Shown here: positions 10,290 to 18,478 of the stretch, piece after piece
Layout: every line of letters begins with the position of its first letter
How positions within the stretch are numbered: the stretch's first letter is position 1
NCBI GenBank assembly: GCA_034096865.1
Contig: JAWQFJ010016338.1
Location: 60,001-80,000, forward strand
Reading direction: 5' to 3'
Length of the DNA stretch: 20,000 nucleotides
DNA from: Theodoxus fluviatilis
Lineage: Eukaryota > Mollusca > Gastropoda > Cycloneritida > Neritidae
Program-made: the position numbers and the translations under genes
Notes under the pieces: generated by a model
The model's input: the letters and a program-made list of their open reading frames with translations, nothing else
The model's database searches: none
What the model was told of the DNA's origin: nothing

Positions 10290-10460
10290 GCCCGGAAGAA
10301 GCTACCACGTGACAGCTCTCATCCAATGGGGTAGCGCGTATCCTTGCTTGGTAACCACCAAGAGGCTAAAGCTTGAGCAAAGTATTATCTGATTGGCTGT
10401 AGCTGGAGGAACTTCGCTCCTCATTGGTTAGAATCAAACGATTGTTTACGTCACGTAATT
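10290..10460. promoter_or_regulatory. Promoter-like cluster of ETS, E-box, CCAAT and CRE-like motifs
   Basis: The following lie within 170 bp upstream of the minus-strand ATG at 10190: CCGGAAG (ETS core) at 10292-10298, CACGTG (E-box) at 10306-10311, CCAAT at 10323-10327, CCAAT on the minus strand at 10396-10392 and 10427-10423, and the 13-bp dyad TTACGTCACGTAA at 10446-10458, which contains TGACGTAA on the minus strand. These are textbook metazoan proximal-promoter motifs. Their clustering just upstream of an open reading frame supports a promoter. It could also be bidirectional, but no plus-strand gene is evident. Confidence 0.45.
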
Positions 10461-10464
10461 TGAG

Positions 10465-10850
10465 GCTGGCTGGCTCACAGTGTATCAACACACACGGAAA
10501 GCAAAGCCCGCGAAAGTCCAGGCGCAGCCGGTTCTGTACACATACGATATGTAGGGGTTCTGCAAGGGTTAAGGGTGTTTATGTTTGCTCAAAAATGGTC
10601 GATTTGGGCGTGTTTATGATCATAATTGACAACTATAATTAACTGTAATTAATTATTTCACCCACTTACAATCACCTTTGATAAAACAAAACGATACCAA
10701 AACGATAGATAATTGTTTGAAGAATTCACTGCTCACCAAATCTCGATTTCACCCAGGTTGACCCTCACCACTGTCATTCATGTGTACCACAGCTGTGCCG
10801 GTTGCGAGTAAAGACTGATTTCAAGAAATGGGTCACAAATGTGATTCTCT
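10465..10850. other. No recognisable gene
   Basis: This holds an AT-rich patch (10620-10720) and short open frames without recognisable motifs. I see nothing else in it. Confidence 0.5.
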
Positions 10851-11037
10851 CTCTCTGGCGGGACCAGGGGCGCGCGTTTCGTTTCAAAAGGTGTTTTTAA
10901 GATGTTTAGAGATGAGCGGTCACGGCGATCGTCTGCGTGGACAGGGTCAATGAGGACGAAAGCCTGGGGCTTCGCGACCAGTCGCAGTGAGCGCTCGTAC
11001 CCTTCCCAACGAAACGCGCCTCTGGTCCCGCGAGAGG
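10851..11037. repeat. Imperfect inverted repeat with 30-bp GC-rich arms
   Basis: The left arm at 10851-10883 (core GCGGGACCAGGGGCGCG, then TTTCGTT) is matched by the reverse complement of 11009-11037 (GCGGGACCAGAGGCGCG, then TTTCGTT). There is one substitution and a 2-base length difference in the core, and the loop is about 125 bp. The similarity stops at the arm ends and I see no flanking target-site duplication. It may be a small foldback element or an ancient duplication. The loop is CpG-rich. Confidence 0.75.
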
Positions 11038-12201
11038 GTCGCGTATGATGCGTCCACACGCCACACACGGACTGACAAAAATATCTCCCAATGGCAGAGC
11101 GCTACTGACGCCTTTGCTCCACTATTGCCAGCAGTGATTGGCTGCCACAATGACGCTTGCGAGATTGCCAGGGTAAAATCGCCTCGTGTACGACGGCCTG
11201 AAGGATTGCTTCTGAGAAACCCATCCCTGTTTACAGCCTTCTATGAGCATGTGTCGTTCACTGAATGGTTTAGTTCTGAAAACAACCCGCAGAAGCGAGG
11301 CGTATCTTCTAATGAGCATTCGCCGAAGTAAACTGATCTTTCATGTTGCATCAATCCAGAACAAGGTCGCATACAAGGGTTATTTCGCAGCAGAGCTGCA
11401 CTTCACCGGGGACGGTCAACAGCAGGCAGATGGAATTTCGCACATTTGATGCCTCACTTTAGATGCCGCCTTTTTTGCACTCCTGAACGTGACGTGACCA
11501 TCGCCATGACCGTATGCGCAATAACAAAGTTTCGTATCGGGAGCGAGATGACGCACTTCCCCATGGATCACCGTTTCTCGCTGCCCTGTTTAGCTGACTC
11601 CAATCCCTTCTCTTGTTTCCTGGCCTTTGTCAACCGCTGTATAGAGCCACATCTGGATGTCAGCCAAAAGTGCAGACAGTAAACTGAGTTTTGGGTGCAG
11701 AAGCACCGGGCGTAGAGTGCAGGCGTGCTGGGAAAGTCAAGCTAACAACTTTGGGAAGCATACGTTATCTCTGCGCTGTTGCGCTGACCTCCAGCGAGGG
11801 GAAGTAATCTCGGCACACATTTAAAAAAATCAGTCAAGCGAGGGCTCTCCTGAAACCAATTTTTTGCAGTCACGTTTTGAGCCGATTTAGTTTCTGGACG
11901 GCGTTTGAGACGTCTTTCGCAATTTAGTTCGTGCTCGTGCACTTGCATGTCTGTAAATGTGTACCGTTTTGCATAGCGGGAACTTCCAGTCCAGTGGCTG
12001 CTCAGTGGCGCTTTGCACAAACGAATCTTCAGGAATTATTTACTAGTGGCATTGGGGTGTCACTGAATAGCCACACTGGTCCAGTGAGTCAATGATACAG
12101 ACGCATTAGTTGCCGAGACCCACGTGGTGCATAAAAGGATTTGCCTGAAGTCCTTGAGTCATGCTTCTTGACGCAAAGTCGATTGCATGTTGCACATTAT
12201 A
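11038..12201. other. No recognisable gene
   Basis: Open frames reach about 114 codons (10987-11331 plus) but none shows a motif I know, and no repeat or element terminus stands out. The segment has balanced composition and could contain unrecognised exons. Confidence 0.45.
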
Positions 12202-12733
12202 GATACACATTCTGGATGCATATTCTGGATGCACATTTTGGGTACACATTCTGGATGCACATTCTGGATAGACATTCTGGGTGCACATTTTGGATGCACG
12301 TTCCGAATGCACGTTCCGGGTGCACGTTCTGAATGCCCGTTCTGGATGCACGTTCTCGGTGCACGTTTTGGATGCACGTTCTAGATGCATGTTTTGGATG
12401 CACATTCTGGATGCACGTTTTGGATGCACATTCTGGATGCACGTTCTGGATGCAAATGTTGTATGCACATTTTGGATGCACGTTCTGGATGCACATTTTG
12501 GATGCACATTCTGGATGCACATTTTGGATGCACATTCTGGATGCACATTCTGGATGCATGTTCTGGATGCACGTTCTGGATGCACTTTCTGGATGCACAT
12601 TTTGGATGCACGTTCTGGATGCACATTCTGGATAGACATTCTGTATGCACGTTTGGATGCACATTCTGGATGCACGTTCTGGATGCACATTTTCGATGCA
12701 CATTCTGGATGCACGTTCTGGATGCACATTCTG
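12202..12733. repeat. 13-bp minisatellite array, 41 units
   Basis: The unit is GATGCACATTCTG with variants CGTT, TTTTG, GGTG, CGAATG and ATAGACATT. The first clear unit starts at 12202 and the last at 12721, 40 periods apart less one base. The missing base is in the unit ACGTTTGGATGC near 12650. The unit has no stop in any of the six frames, so both strands show long Cys/His/Met-rich open frames (MHILDAHSGCTFW on plus, NVHPECASRMCIQ on minus). These are repeat artefacts. Divergence is higher at the left end and units are most uniform at 12400-12730. Confidence 0.97.
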
Positions 12734-13861
12734 CACGGGCACCGCACAGCGCCAACTCCACCGCCGACTACTGAGATAAAGCCGTGATTCCAGATAGCCA
12801 CAGAAACAGCGAGTTCACGACGTGAAGGCTTCTGTTGGATCCTCAACCTCGGGGGTATAGGCCGTCGCACGCGATGAAAGAGAAACAGTTCTTGTATCAT
12901 GAAATGCACGTTTCCTCGTGTATGAGGATATGTATTAGTGAAATGTGTATTTTCCCTAAATGATTTGACCATTCAGGTTCACTTACATTTTCCTAGCATT
13001 TCACTGAAACATTTCTGCCCGTCAGTCACACATGTCCGCCATTTGTTTCTTCGGTTTGCATGCAATGCGCTCGTTTTGTAGAATTACTGACACACAAACT
13101 AAAATGTTATAACAAAATCACAGCATTGATTTTTCAAAGCCCTATGTAGCCCATCAACGGTTCATCTAAATCGCTACAAATCATATCGAGATGTGTGCCG
13201 TCATAGGCTACAAGATGAAGGTGGACGGGGCACTGGTATACATGATACCACACGGTTTATCATGTAGCTGAGTGATTCGGAGAGTGAAGCAAGCGTGAGC
13301 TCAGCCGCGGCCTCGACTGCAGCCATGCGTACACGCAGTCGCTCGTCTTCGCCTTTTTAAAACTTCTCCTGCAAGACGACCACAGAGCAGCAGCAGCAGC
13401 AGCAGCAGTAATATCGTCGCAGACTGACGCCATTATTGTGCAGAAGACATCTCCAAAGATGACGCGAGTGACCATTAAAAGGTGATGGGTGGAGCCAATT
13501 GCTTTATTTATTTAAAAACACAAGCTTCACTATTTGCGAACACCTCAGGTCAAACGGGGGGAAACTGGATCAAGAACAGAGAAATAGTGTGTCTCTGTTC
13601 AAACGTGTGCCACGGCCGTGAAGCCGCCAAGTTTGATGGATCCCTTTCCTCTCCCAAGGTTCACCACGTGTAAAGCACTCACTGTTTGGTCGCCATCTGG
13701 AGTCACCCGTTTCCTTAGAGTAAGTACCGGCGCACCATCTAGCCATTGTTGTCCCATTAATCCCTTAATCCTGTGACGTGGAAGACGAGAATACCCATAC
13801 TGCGTTGAACTTTTGCGTGGGTCGTTGTGCGCATCAGAAACGGTACAGGATGTTAAGGCCG
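12734..13861. other. No recognisable gene; contains (CAG)7
   Basis: A (CAG)7 run lies at 13388-13408, inside a minus-strand frame of 71 codons where it reads as poly-Ala. No family is recognisable there. The rest holds only short open frames. Confidence 0.5.
13388..13408. repeat. (CAG)7 trinucleotide run
   Basis: Seven perfect CAG units are preceded by CACAGAG and followed by TAATATC. Confidence 0.97.
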
Positions 13862-13914
13862 TGGGAGGAGTGGGGGGTGGGGGTGGGAGTGGGGTGGGGG
13901 GGATGGTGGGGGGT
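13862..13914 (+). other. G-run cluster, G-quadruplex potential
   Basis: Within 53 bases the plus strand carries at least seven runs of three or more G (including G6, G5, G4, G7 and G6) separated by one to four bases. This satisfies the usual four-run G-quadruplex pattern several times over. No gene is seen close by on either side. Confidence 0.85.
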
Positions 13915-14654
13915 GTTCACACACAATGAAACTCCTCGAACCTCTCAGCTACATGAAAAGCCATGCAGTATCGTGTTCCTGTATTAGCGGCCAGAGCTTC
14001 CACTGGCATCTCCGACTCCGACCTTGATCTGAATAATGTAGAAATTTAAATAAACTTGGAGCAATCTACATAAAGTTTTTTTTAAATAAATCAGTACTGT
14101 TATTTGGTTATGGCCTCTGTGTAAGTGTGTCAGTGATTCTACACGTGAGCGTTCTGCATGCCAATCGAAGTAAACATCGCAAACAGCATCGACTCGAGTG
14201 TGGGTACAGAGCTGTGGATGAAGACAAGGGGCGCTCCCACTGGCTGACGGGCTGACGTATTTCACTTGAAATACTGGGAGAATAGAACGGATCCCAAACT
14301 GTAAAATTATTTATGGGAACTCAAAAGTCTACTGAAATATCTGCTCCCACGTGAGGAAACGTGTCTTTCATGATCCAAAATCTGTTTCTGTTGCAGCGTG
14401 TGTGTCGGGCCTTTAGAGATGTAAAATTATTTTACTTTCAGGTTCTGACGGACGAGTTTCCTGATGAATGTCGGTGAAAAGACTGTGGAACAGAATAGAT
14501 TAAAAAAATATTAATGTGAGATATTCAAGAGTTTTGGTAAAATTACCGTGAGAAACAATGAGTGAAGGCGTTCTATTCTTTGGGTAATGTGTAAACGTCA
14601 TCTCAGTGAAAACTATCTGAATGAATCAAAAAAGCATCGCCACAACGTTGTCAC
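13915..14654. other. No recognisable gene
   Basis: AT-rich sequence with short frames only. The phrase GTAAAATTATTT occurs near 14300 and GTAAAATTATTTTAC near 14421. I see no element structure. Confidence 0.45.
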
Positions 14655-14927
14655 ATGTTTTCTCTCCCTCTTCCCCCTTCATCCACCCCCTTCCCCCTCC
14701 CCTTCCGTCCTCCCATTCCCTTTTCAATCTCCCTCTCACCAACCCACCCACACATCTCCGCCCATCCCGCCTCCTCCCCTGTCACCTTCCCTCTCTCCTA
14801 CCCTATTTCCTCCTCTCCTCTTTTCTCTTCTCCCCTCTCCCCTTCCCTCTCTCCTCTCCTCTCGCCTCTCCTCTCCTCTCTCCTCTCCTCTTCTCTCCTC
14901 TCCTCCCTCCTTTCCTCCTTCCTCCGC
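14655..14927. repeat. Polypyrimidine low-complexity tract
   Basis: The plus strand is nearly all C and T, starting as mixed CCCTT/CCATT sequence and becoming CTCTC/CCTCT pentamer-like repeats from about 14810. It gives Pro/Ser/Leu-rich open frames that I reject as genes. It is followed after about 50 bp by a purine tract on the same strand. Confidence 0.93.
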
Positions 14928-14975
14928 ATACACACTCAGGGGTACACTATGCGACTGCAGACATTATTTGAAAGG

Positions 14976-14978
14976 GAA

Positions 14979-15031
<53 letters not shown>

Positions 15032-15096
15032 GGCAGAAAGGCAGACAGACAGACAGGCAGGCAGGCAGGCAGGCAGAGACAGAGACAGAGACAGAG

Positions 15097-15146
<50 letters not shown>

Positions 15147-15154
15147 AGAGAGAG

Positions 15155-15251
<97 letters not shown>

Positions 15252-15253
15252 CA
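14976..15253. repeat. GA / CAGA / GA compound microsatellite
   Basis: GA repeats (14978-14996) pass into CAGA (14997-15030), then CAGG/CAGA variants and CAGAGA (15030-15100), and back into long GA (15101-15250) with two ATTGAG interruptions. It has the same two units in the same orientation as the 2-kb array at 5900-7888. The right end abuts a probable retroelement 3' end read on the minus strand. Confidence 0.97.
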
Positions 15254-15330
15254 GAGAACGACCGAACGAACAAACGAAGTTTATTCAATAGGCCGAAAGC
15301 CCATTTGAAATTGATGAACAATTTGGGTGT
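15254..15330 (-). mobile_element. Probable retroelement 3' end with AATAAA and tail
   Basis: On the minus strand a small dyad (GGGCTTTCGGCCT, about 15290-15302) is followed by ATTGAATAAACTTCG, then GTTT/GTTC/GGTC tetranucleotides, and then the CT microsatellite. Dyad, polyadenylation hexamer and simple-repeat tail in this order are what a non-LTR retroelement 3' terminus looks like. The LINE relic at 4830-4870 has a comparable hairpin and AATAA signal. No coding remnant is visible upstream, so the family cannot be named. Confidence 0.45.
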
Positions 15331-15721
15331 GTCAACATGCACATCTCCATCTTTAGTCATAAATGAATATCAGGTTGGAAGTTGCTCTAATACAGTGCAT
15401 TATCCCTCCAGGTTTACTGGAGGTCCTACAGACTTTATTAGTCTGCTGTGTGTGTGTCTGTCTGTCTGTCCCGTCTCCACGGCCTATATCTCAAAAACTA
15501 CTGGACGGATTTCCTTGAGATTTTGCACACTGACTGGAAGTTAGGTCCCATTCAATATTATCAAATTTTCAGAATCGAGGTTTGAAAAGAAAGTGACTTT
15601 TTTTACATTTTGGTGTTTCAATGAAAACGATTCAACAGACTCCATTTTGCAAAATCTGTGACGTTATCATTTGACGTCGAATAATGTGACGTCATTTGCG
15701 AGGAGATTTTTGAAGGAGGGT
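15331..15721. other. Probable interspersed-repeat sequence with TGACGT cluster
   Basis: A short TGTGTGTCTGTCTGTCTGTC run (15449-15468) is followed by CTATATCTCAAAAACTACTGG. I recall this kind of phrase from interspersed repeats in invertebrate genomes, but cannot name the family. Three TGACGT motifs lie at 15659, 15672 and 15687, the last being a perfect TGACGTCA. No open frame is convincing. Confidence 0.35.
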
Positions 15722-15746
15722 GAATAGAATAGAATAGAATAGAATT
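15722..15746. repeat. (GAATA)n short tandem repeat
   Basis: Four GAATA units are followed by GAATTC. It may be the tail of a retroposon whose body is not recognisable. Confidence 0.9.
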
Positions 15747-15940
15747 CTTCGGCTTGCTTAGGCGTCCAGGGCCTGTATGCACGTCGGTCCGTTTAGTGGA
15801 CTAATCGCGTTTATCCTCAGGGGCGGATCAGTTCATTTTTTTTGGGGGGGTGGGTTTCCAAACTTTTTTAAGACCGGGAAGGAAGGGGGATTTTAAGGCG
15901 CCTATATACATACCCGTTTGCAAGCAGATTTTGCTCTCGA
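15747..15940. other. No gene; T/G homopolymer junction
   Basis: A T-run passes directly into a G-run at about 15836-15850. The remainder leads into the left arm of the inverted-repeat element. No coding signal is visible. Confidence 0.45.
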
Positions 15941-16679
15941 TCCGGCACCGGATCGGCAGCAAAAATACGCTTGACATCCACACGCAACGATTACACCGAG
16001 ACCGCGCAATCGAGCGATTTTCACTTACGTGAAGCGAGGTCAGAATTTAGAGTTACGGCCTATCCTATACGAATTTTCGCGTATAAAGTTATCGCACCTC
16101 CGAGGTCCGATAGAGCCTAAACGCGTGTAAATAATATTACGGCGGCCATTTTTTTTTCTCCGAGCACGACAACGGCGTTTTCTGCGAAGAAACAGGATTT
16201 TCCGGGACCGAACTAAGCCATGAACAGCATTAATTTATCAAGGCTGTATGCTGAATGCATCAGTAGGTCGGGAAAGTTTCAACTTTTTACACATCGAATG
16301 CAGGTCAACGCAGATATACGTACGCGGCAAAGAATCTGCACCACCGCTTCGTTGCGTGCATGTTTGCACAGAAAACGCTGTATTTCGGGATACTAGAAAC
16401 CCCATCCAAAGAAAATGTAAGCCATGAACAGCATTAATTTCTCAAAGCTGTATGTTGAATGCATCAGTAGGTCGGGAAAGCTCCTATATTTTAAAATCCG
16501 ACAGGCAGGTCTCACGCATAGACTACACGTGGAAGCGTTGTTGCCATGGCTCTGAAAAGGGCCGTAACTCTAAATTCTGACCTCGCTTCACGTAAGTGAA
16601 AATCGCTCGATTGCGCGGTCTCGGTGTAATCGTTGCGTGTGGATGTCAAGCGTATTTTTGCTGCCGATCCGGTGCCGGA
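15941..16679. mobile_element. Foldback element: perfect 120-bp inverted repeats around 499-bp core
   Basis: Positions 15941-16060 are the exact reverse complement of 16560-16679, all 120 bases. The arms begin TCCGGCACCGGATCGGCAGC and end GAGTTACGGCC. The core (16061-16559) has no open frame of note but contains a 63-bp direct duplication. The flanks outside the arms do not match each other, and I see no target-site duplication at the exact arm ends, so the true termini may differ. Such a structure fits a foldback or MITE-like non-autonomous DNA element, or an inverted duplication. Perfect identity means recent origin or ongoing gene conversion. Confidence 0.85.
16214..16480. repeat. 63-bp direct duplication inside the foldback core
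   Basis: Copies at 16214-16276 and 16418-16480 begin TAAGCCATGAACAGCATTAA and end AGTAGGTCGGGAAAG. They differ at 3 of 63 positions, and the offset is 204 bp. Weaker similarity continues beyond each copy, so the core may be two diverged tandem units of about 200 bp. Confidence 0.93.
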
Positions 16680-16694
16680 GTGTTAATTCAGCGT

Positions 16695-16730
16695 TTATGA
16701 CATGCCAAAGGAAAGCAAAGCATGTCATAA
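16695..16730. other. Perfect 11-bp stem hairpin just outside the foldback element
   Basis: TTATGACATGC (16695-16705) and GCATGTCATAA (16720-16730) pair perfectly around a 14-base A/G-rich loop. No T-run follows and this is a eukaryote, so it is not called a terminator. Confidence 0.8.
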
Positions 16731-16847
16731 TAGGAGCTTCCTGAACCTATCCATCATGTTTAAAATATATGGTTGATTGTTCCTGGGCCGATAGCTTAGA
16801 AATGGATTTACATGCTTTACAAACACTCCGTCATTGCAATTCTCTAA

Positions 16848-17010
16848 TGGCTCAGCTGGTAGAGCATTCGACTCTTGGTCATGCATGACCAGGTTTGATT
16901 CTGCGCTGAAACCTTTTTTTTCTTCTCTTTTTTCGAGAGGTTGTGGTTTTGTTGTGTTTTTATGTGTGTTTTCCACCTCTTTTCTTGAGAGGTTGCGGGT
17001 TCGAACCCAA
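16848..17010 (+). mobile_element. tRNA-like boxes A and B, possible tRNA-derived SINE
   Basis: TGGCTCAGCTGG at 16848-16859 fits the RNA polymerase III box A, with a D-arm-like GGTAGAGCA after it. GGTTTGATTCT at 16892-16902 fits box B. The segment between holds an anticodon-loop-like CTCTTGG at 16872-16878, as in tRNA-Lys(CTT). The anticodon and T stems pair badly, so it is not a functional tRNA gene. A T-rich stretch follows, then a second, perfect box B inside the palindrome GGGTTCGAACCC at 16997-17008. GAGAGGTTG followed by TGG or CGG occurs twice (about 16934 and 16986), so the tail is an internal duplication. The best reading is a degenerate tRNA-derived retroposon. Confidence 0.45.
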
Positions 17011-17354
17011 TCTTTTCTTAAATGCCAAAACCTGGAGGTTCAGCGCCAGCGGTTTTTATTAATTTCTATCCATGTATTTGCACGTCATTTTTCTCATCTC
17101 TAAGTTTCAAGGCGAAGAAAATAAATGGAAAATCAATTTTTTTTTAATTAAAATAATTGTTGTTGAATTAATTTGTACATTGTTGAATTTGTATTGGCAT
17201 TGGAGATCAGTGTTTATTGTGCTATCGAGAAATGCACCTCGTTGCGATGGAGCTCTGCATTTGTTTTGTACTTGGATTTTTGTGTCTTGTCAATTGGTTC
17301 TAAAGGTTTTTTGGAAGAACGTCACATTGAAGGATTTGGCGATTGTAGAGAGAG
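17011..17354. other. AT-rich stretch, no recognisable gene
   Basis: Open frames up to 100 codons are present but AT-driven and show no family. The right end leads into the putative promoter of the small plus-strand gene. Confidence 0.4.
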
Positions 17355-17385
17355 TGACGTCAAGGGGATTTTGATGGTGTGACGT
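17355..17385 (+). promoter_or_regulatory. CRE pair: TGACGTCA and TGACGT
   Basis: A perfect CREB/ATF palindrome TGACGTCA lies at 17355-17362 and a half site TGACGT at 17380-17385. They are about 650-680 bp upstream of the ATG at 18037, and could be a promoter if the leader exon starts near 17400. This is inference from the motif and position only. Confidence 0.3.
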
Positions 17386-17459
17386 TTTTCCGATCCAGTG
17401 GACAGACTTTGACGGGATTTTGGAGGGAGAGGTCGTGTTTGACCGAGTTGAACTAGCAG

Positions 17460-18036
17460 CGGCGGAAAGATGAGGAGAAGAAAGAGAAAGAAGACGAGGA
17501 GGAGGAAGAAGAAGAAGACGATTTAAGAAGAGGAAGACGACGATTAAAGAAGAGGAAGAAGAGGATGGCAGAGGAAGATGACGGCATGAAGAAGACAATT
17601 GAAGAAGAGGAAGAAGAGGATGGCAGAAGAAGATGCAAGATGAAGAAGACGATTGAAGTGCTGGACCTGTCGCCAGAGGCTTTAGTGTCCTCCTCCTTTA
17701 CACCATCACCGCGGAAAGCGACGGACGTATTGGGGACGACAGCACACCCACTGCAAGATGAAGAAGACGATTGAAGAAGACGACTGCAGAAGAAGGGGAC
17801 GAATAAGGATAGCAGCACTGTCAGGCCACCAGACCGACACCTGTATCCGTTAAGAAGAGTAGAGAACAGTGCTGGACCTGTCGCCAGAGGCTTTAGTGTC
17901 CTCCTCCTTTACACCATCACCGCGGAAAGCGACGGACGTATTGGGGACGACAGCACACCCACTGCAAGATGAAGAAGACGATTGAAGAAGAAGAAGATTG
18001 CAGAAGAAGAAGAAGAGGGAGAAGAGGAGAAGGACG
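17460..18036 (+). other. GAA/GAC-rich leader with upstream open frame
   Basis: Purine-rich GAAGAAGAC-type sequence dominates. A 70-codon frame at 17565-17774 starts MAEEDDGMKKTIEEEEEE and continues into VLDLSPEALVSSSFTPSPRK. Its later part lies in the first copy of a 124-bp direct repeat. It could be an upstream open frame in the leader of the small gene that follows, a coding exon of its own, or chance. The second repeat copy has stops just before it in the same frame. Confidence 0.3.
17657..17991. repeat. Perfect 124-bp direct repeat (17657-17780 and 17868-17991)
   Basis: The two copies begin AGTGCTGGACCTGTCGCC and end GACGATTGAAGAAGA. They are identical over 124 bases at an offset of 211 bp and separated by 87 bp. 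The offset is one base over a multiple of three, so any protein reading through would change frame between copies. Confidence 0.97.
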
Positions 18037-18195
18037 ATGGCGGCACCTTCAGCTCATCAGAGAACGACGACTACATCGGGAGGAGGAGGAGGAAAACTGA
18101 CGATGGAGTGGATTTTTAAGATGGACAATGAAACGTTGAGTGTCAACACGAACATTGATACAGCTGAAGACCCTCGGCAGGATCTCACCACCAAG
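18037..18195 (+). CDS. Candidate first coding exon of a small two-exon gene
   Basis: The start context is GGACGATGGCGGC, a typical metazoan ATGGCGG start. The 53 codons read MAAPSAHQRTTTTSGGGGGK, then LTMEWIFKMDNETLSVNTNI, then DTAEDPRQDLTTK, and end at AAG|GTGAAG, a good donor. An in-frame ATG at 17998 would add a basic Lys/Arg run. The phase is 0 and the acceptor at 18560 is compatible. There is no signal peptide or membrane segment, and the mix of Thr/Gly linker and acidic-polar stretch is not a family I recognise. It may instead be a non-coding transcript or the start of an isoform whose other exons lie outside. Confidence 0.4.
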
Positions 18196-18240
18196 GTGAA
18201 GACGTTTCATTTTATTATTATTATATTGTTCTGAACTTGG

Positions 18241-18478
18241 AGAGAAATTTGTCTGTTTTGGTAGTGCGATTGAAATCGCCAGAGATTTGTCTGTTTGGGT
18301 AGTGCGATTGAAATCGCCAGAGATTTGTCTGTTTTGGTAGTGCGATTGAAATCGCCAGAGATTTGTCTGTTTTGGTAGTGCGATTAAAATCGCCAGAGAT
18401 TTGTCTGTTTTGGTAGTGCGATTGAAATCGCCAGAGATTTGTCTGTTTTGGTAGTGCGATTGAAATCGCCAGAGATTA
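18241..18478. repeat. 38-bp tandem repeat, six units plus partial
   Basis: Units start at 18241, 18279, 18317, 18355, 18393 and 18431 with a partial at 18469. All six are exactly 38 bp. Each carries TTTGTCTGTTTTGGTAGTGC followed by a dyad GCGATT-GA-AATCGC that spans the unit junction. There are only a few substitutions between units (TTTGGG in unit 2, ATTAAAATCG in unit 4). The array lies inside the predicted intron 18196-18560 and has no spacers, so it is not a CRISPR. Confidence 0.97.

Noticed and set aside
12106..12972. Cys/His-rich open frames of up to 288 codons on both strands
   Set aside because: Produced by the 13-bp unit, which lacks stops in six frames. The non-repeat ends show no domain, start context or splice pattern.
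14587..15360. Pro/Ser-rich and Arg/Glu-rich open frames of up to 217 codons
   Set aside because: They translate the polypyrimidine and GA/CAGA tracts.
16848..16915. Functional tRNA-Lys gene
   Set aside because: Boxes A and B are present but the anticodon and T stems pair poorly and no clean acceptor stem is visible.
17290..17818. Minus-strand poly-Ser frames
   Set aside because: Shadow of the GAA/GAC-rich plus strand. No family features.
17657..17991. LTR pair of a retrotransposon
   Set aside because: Only 124 bp long, 87 bp apart, with no TG..CA ends, primer-binding site or polyprotein between.
18241..18478. CRISPR-like regular repeat
   Set aside because: The 38-bp units are directly head-to-tail with no spacers, and the context is eukaryotic.
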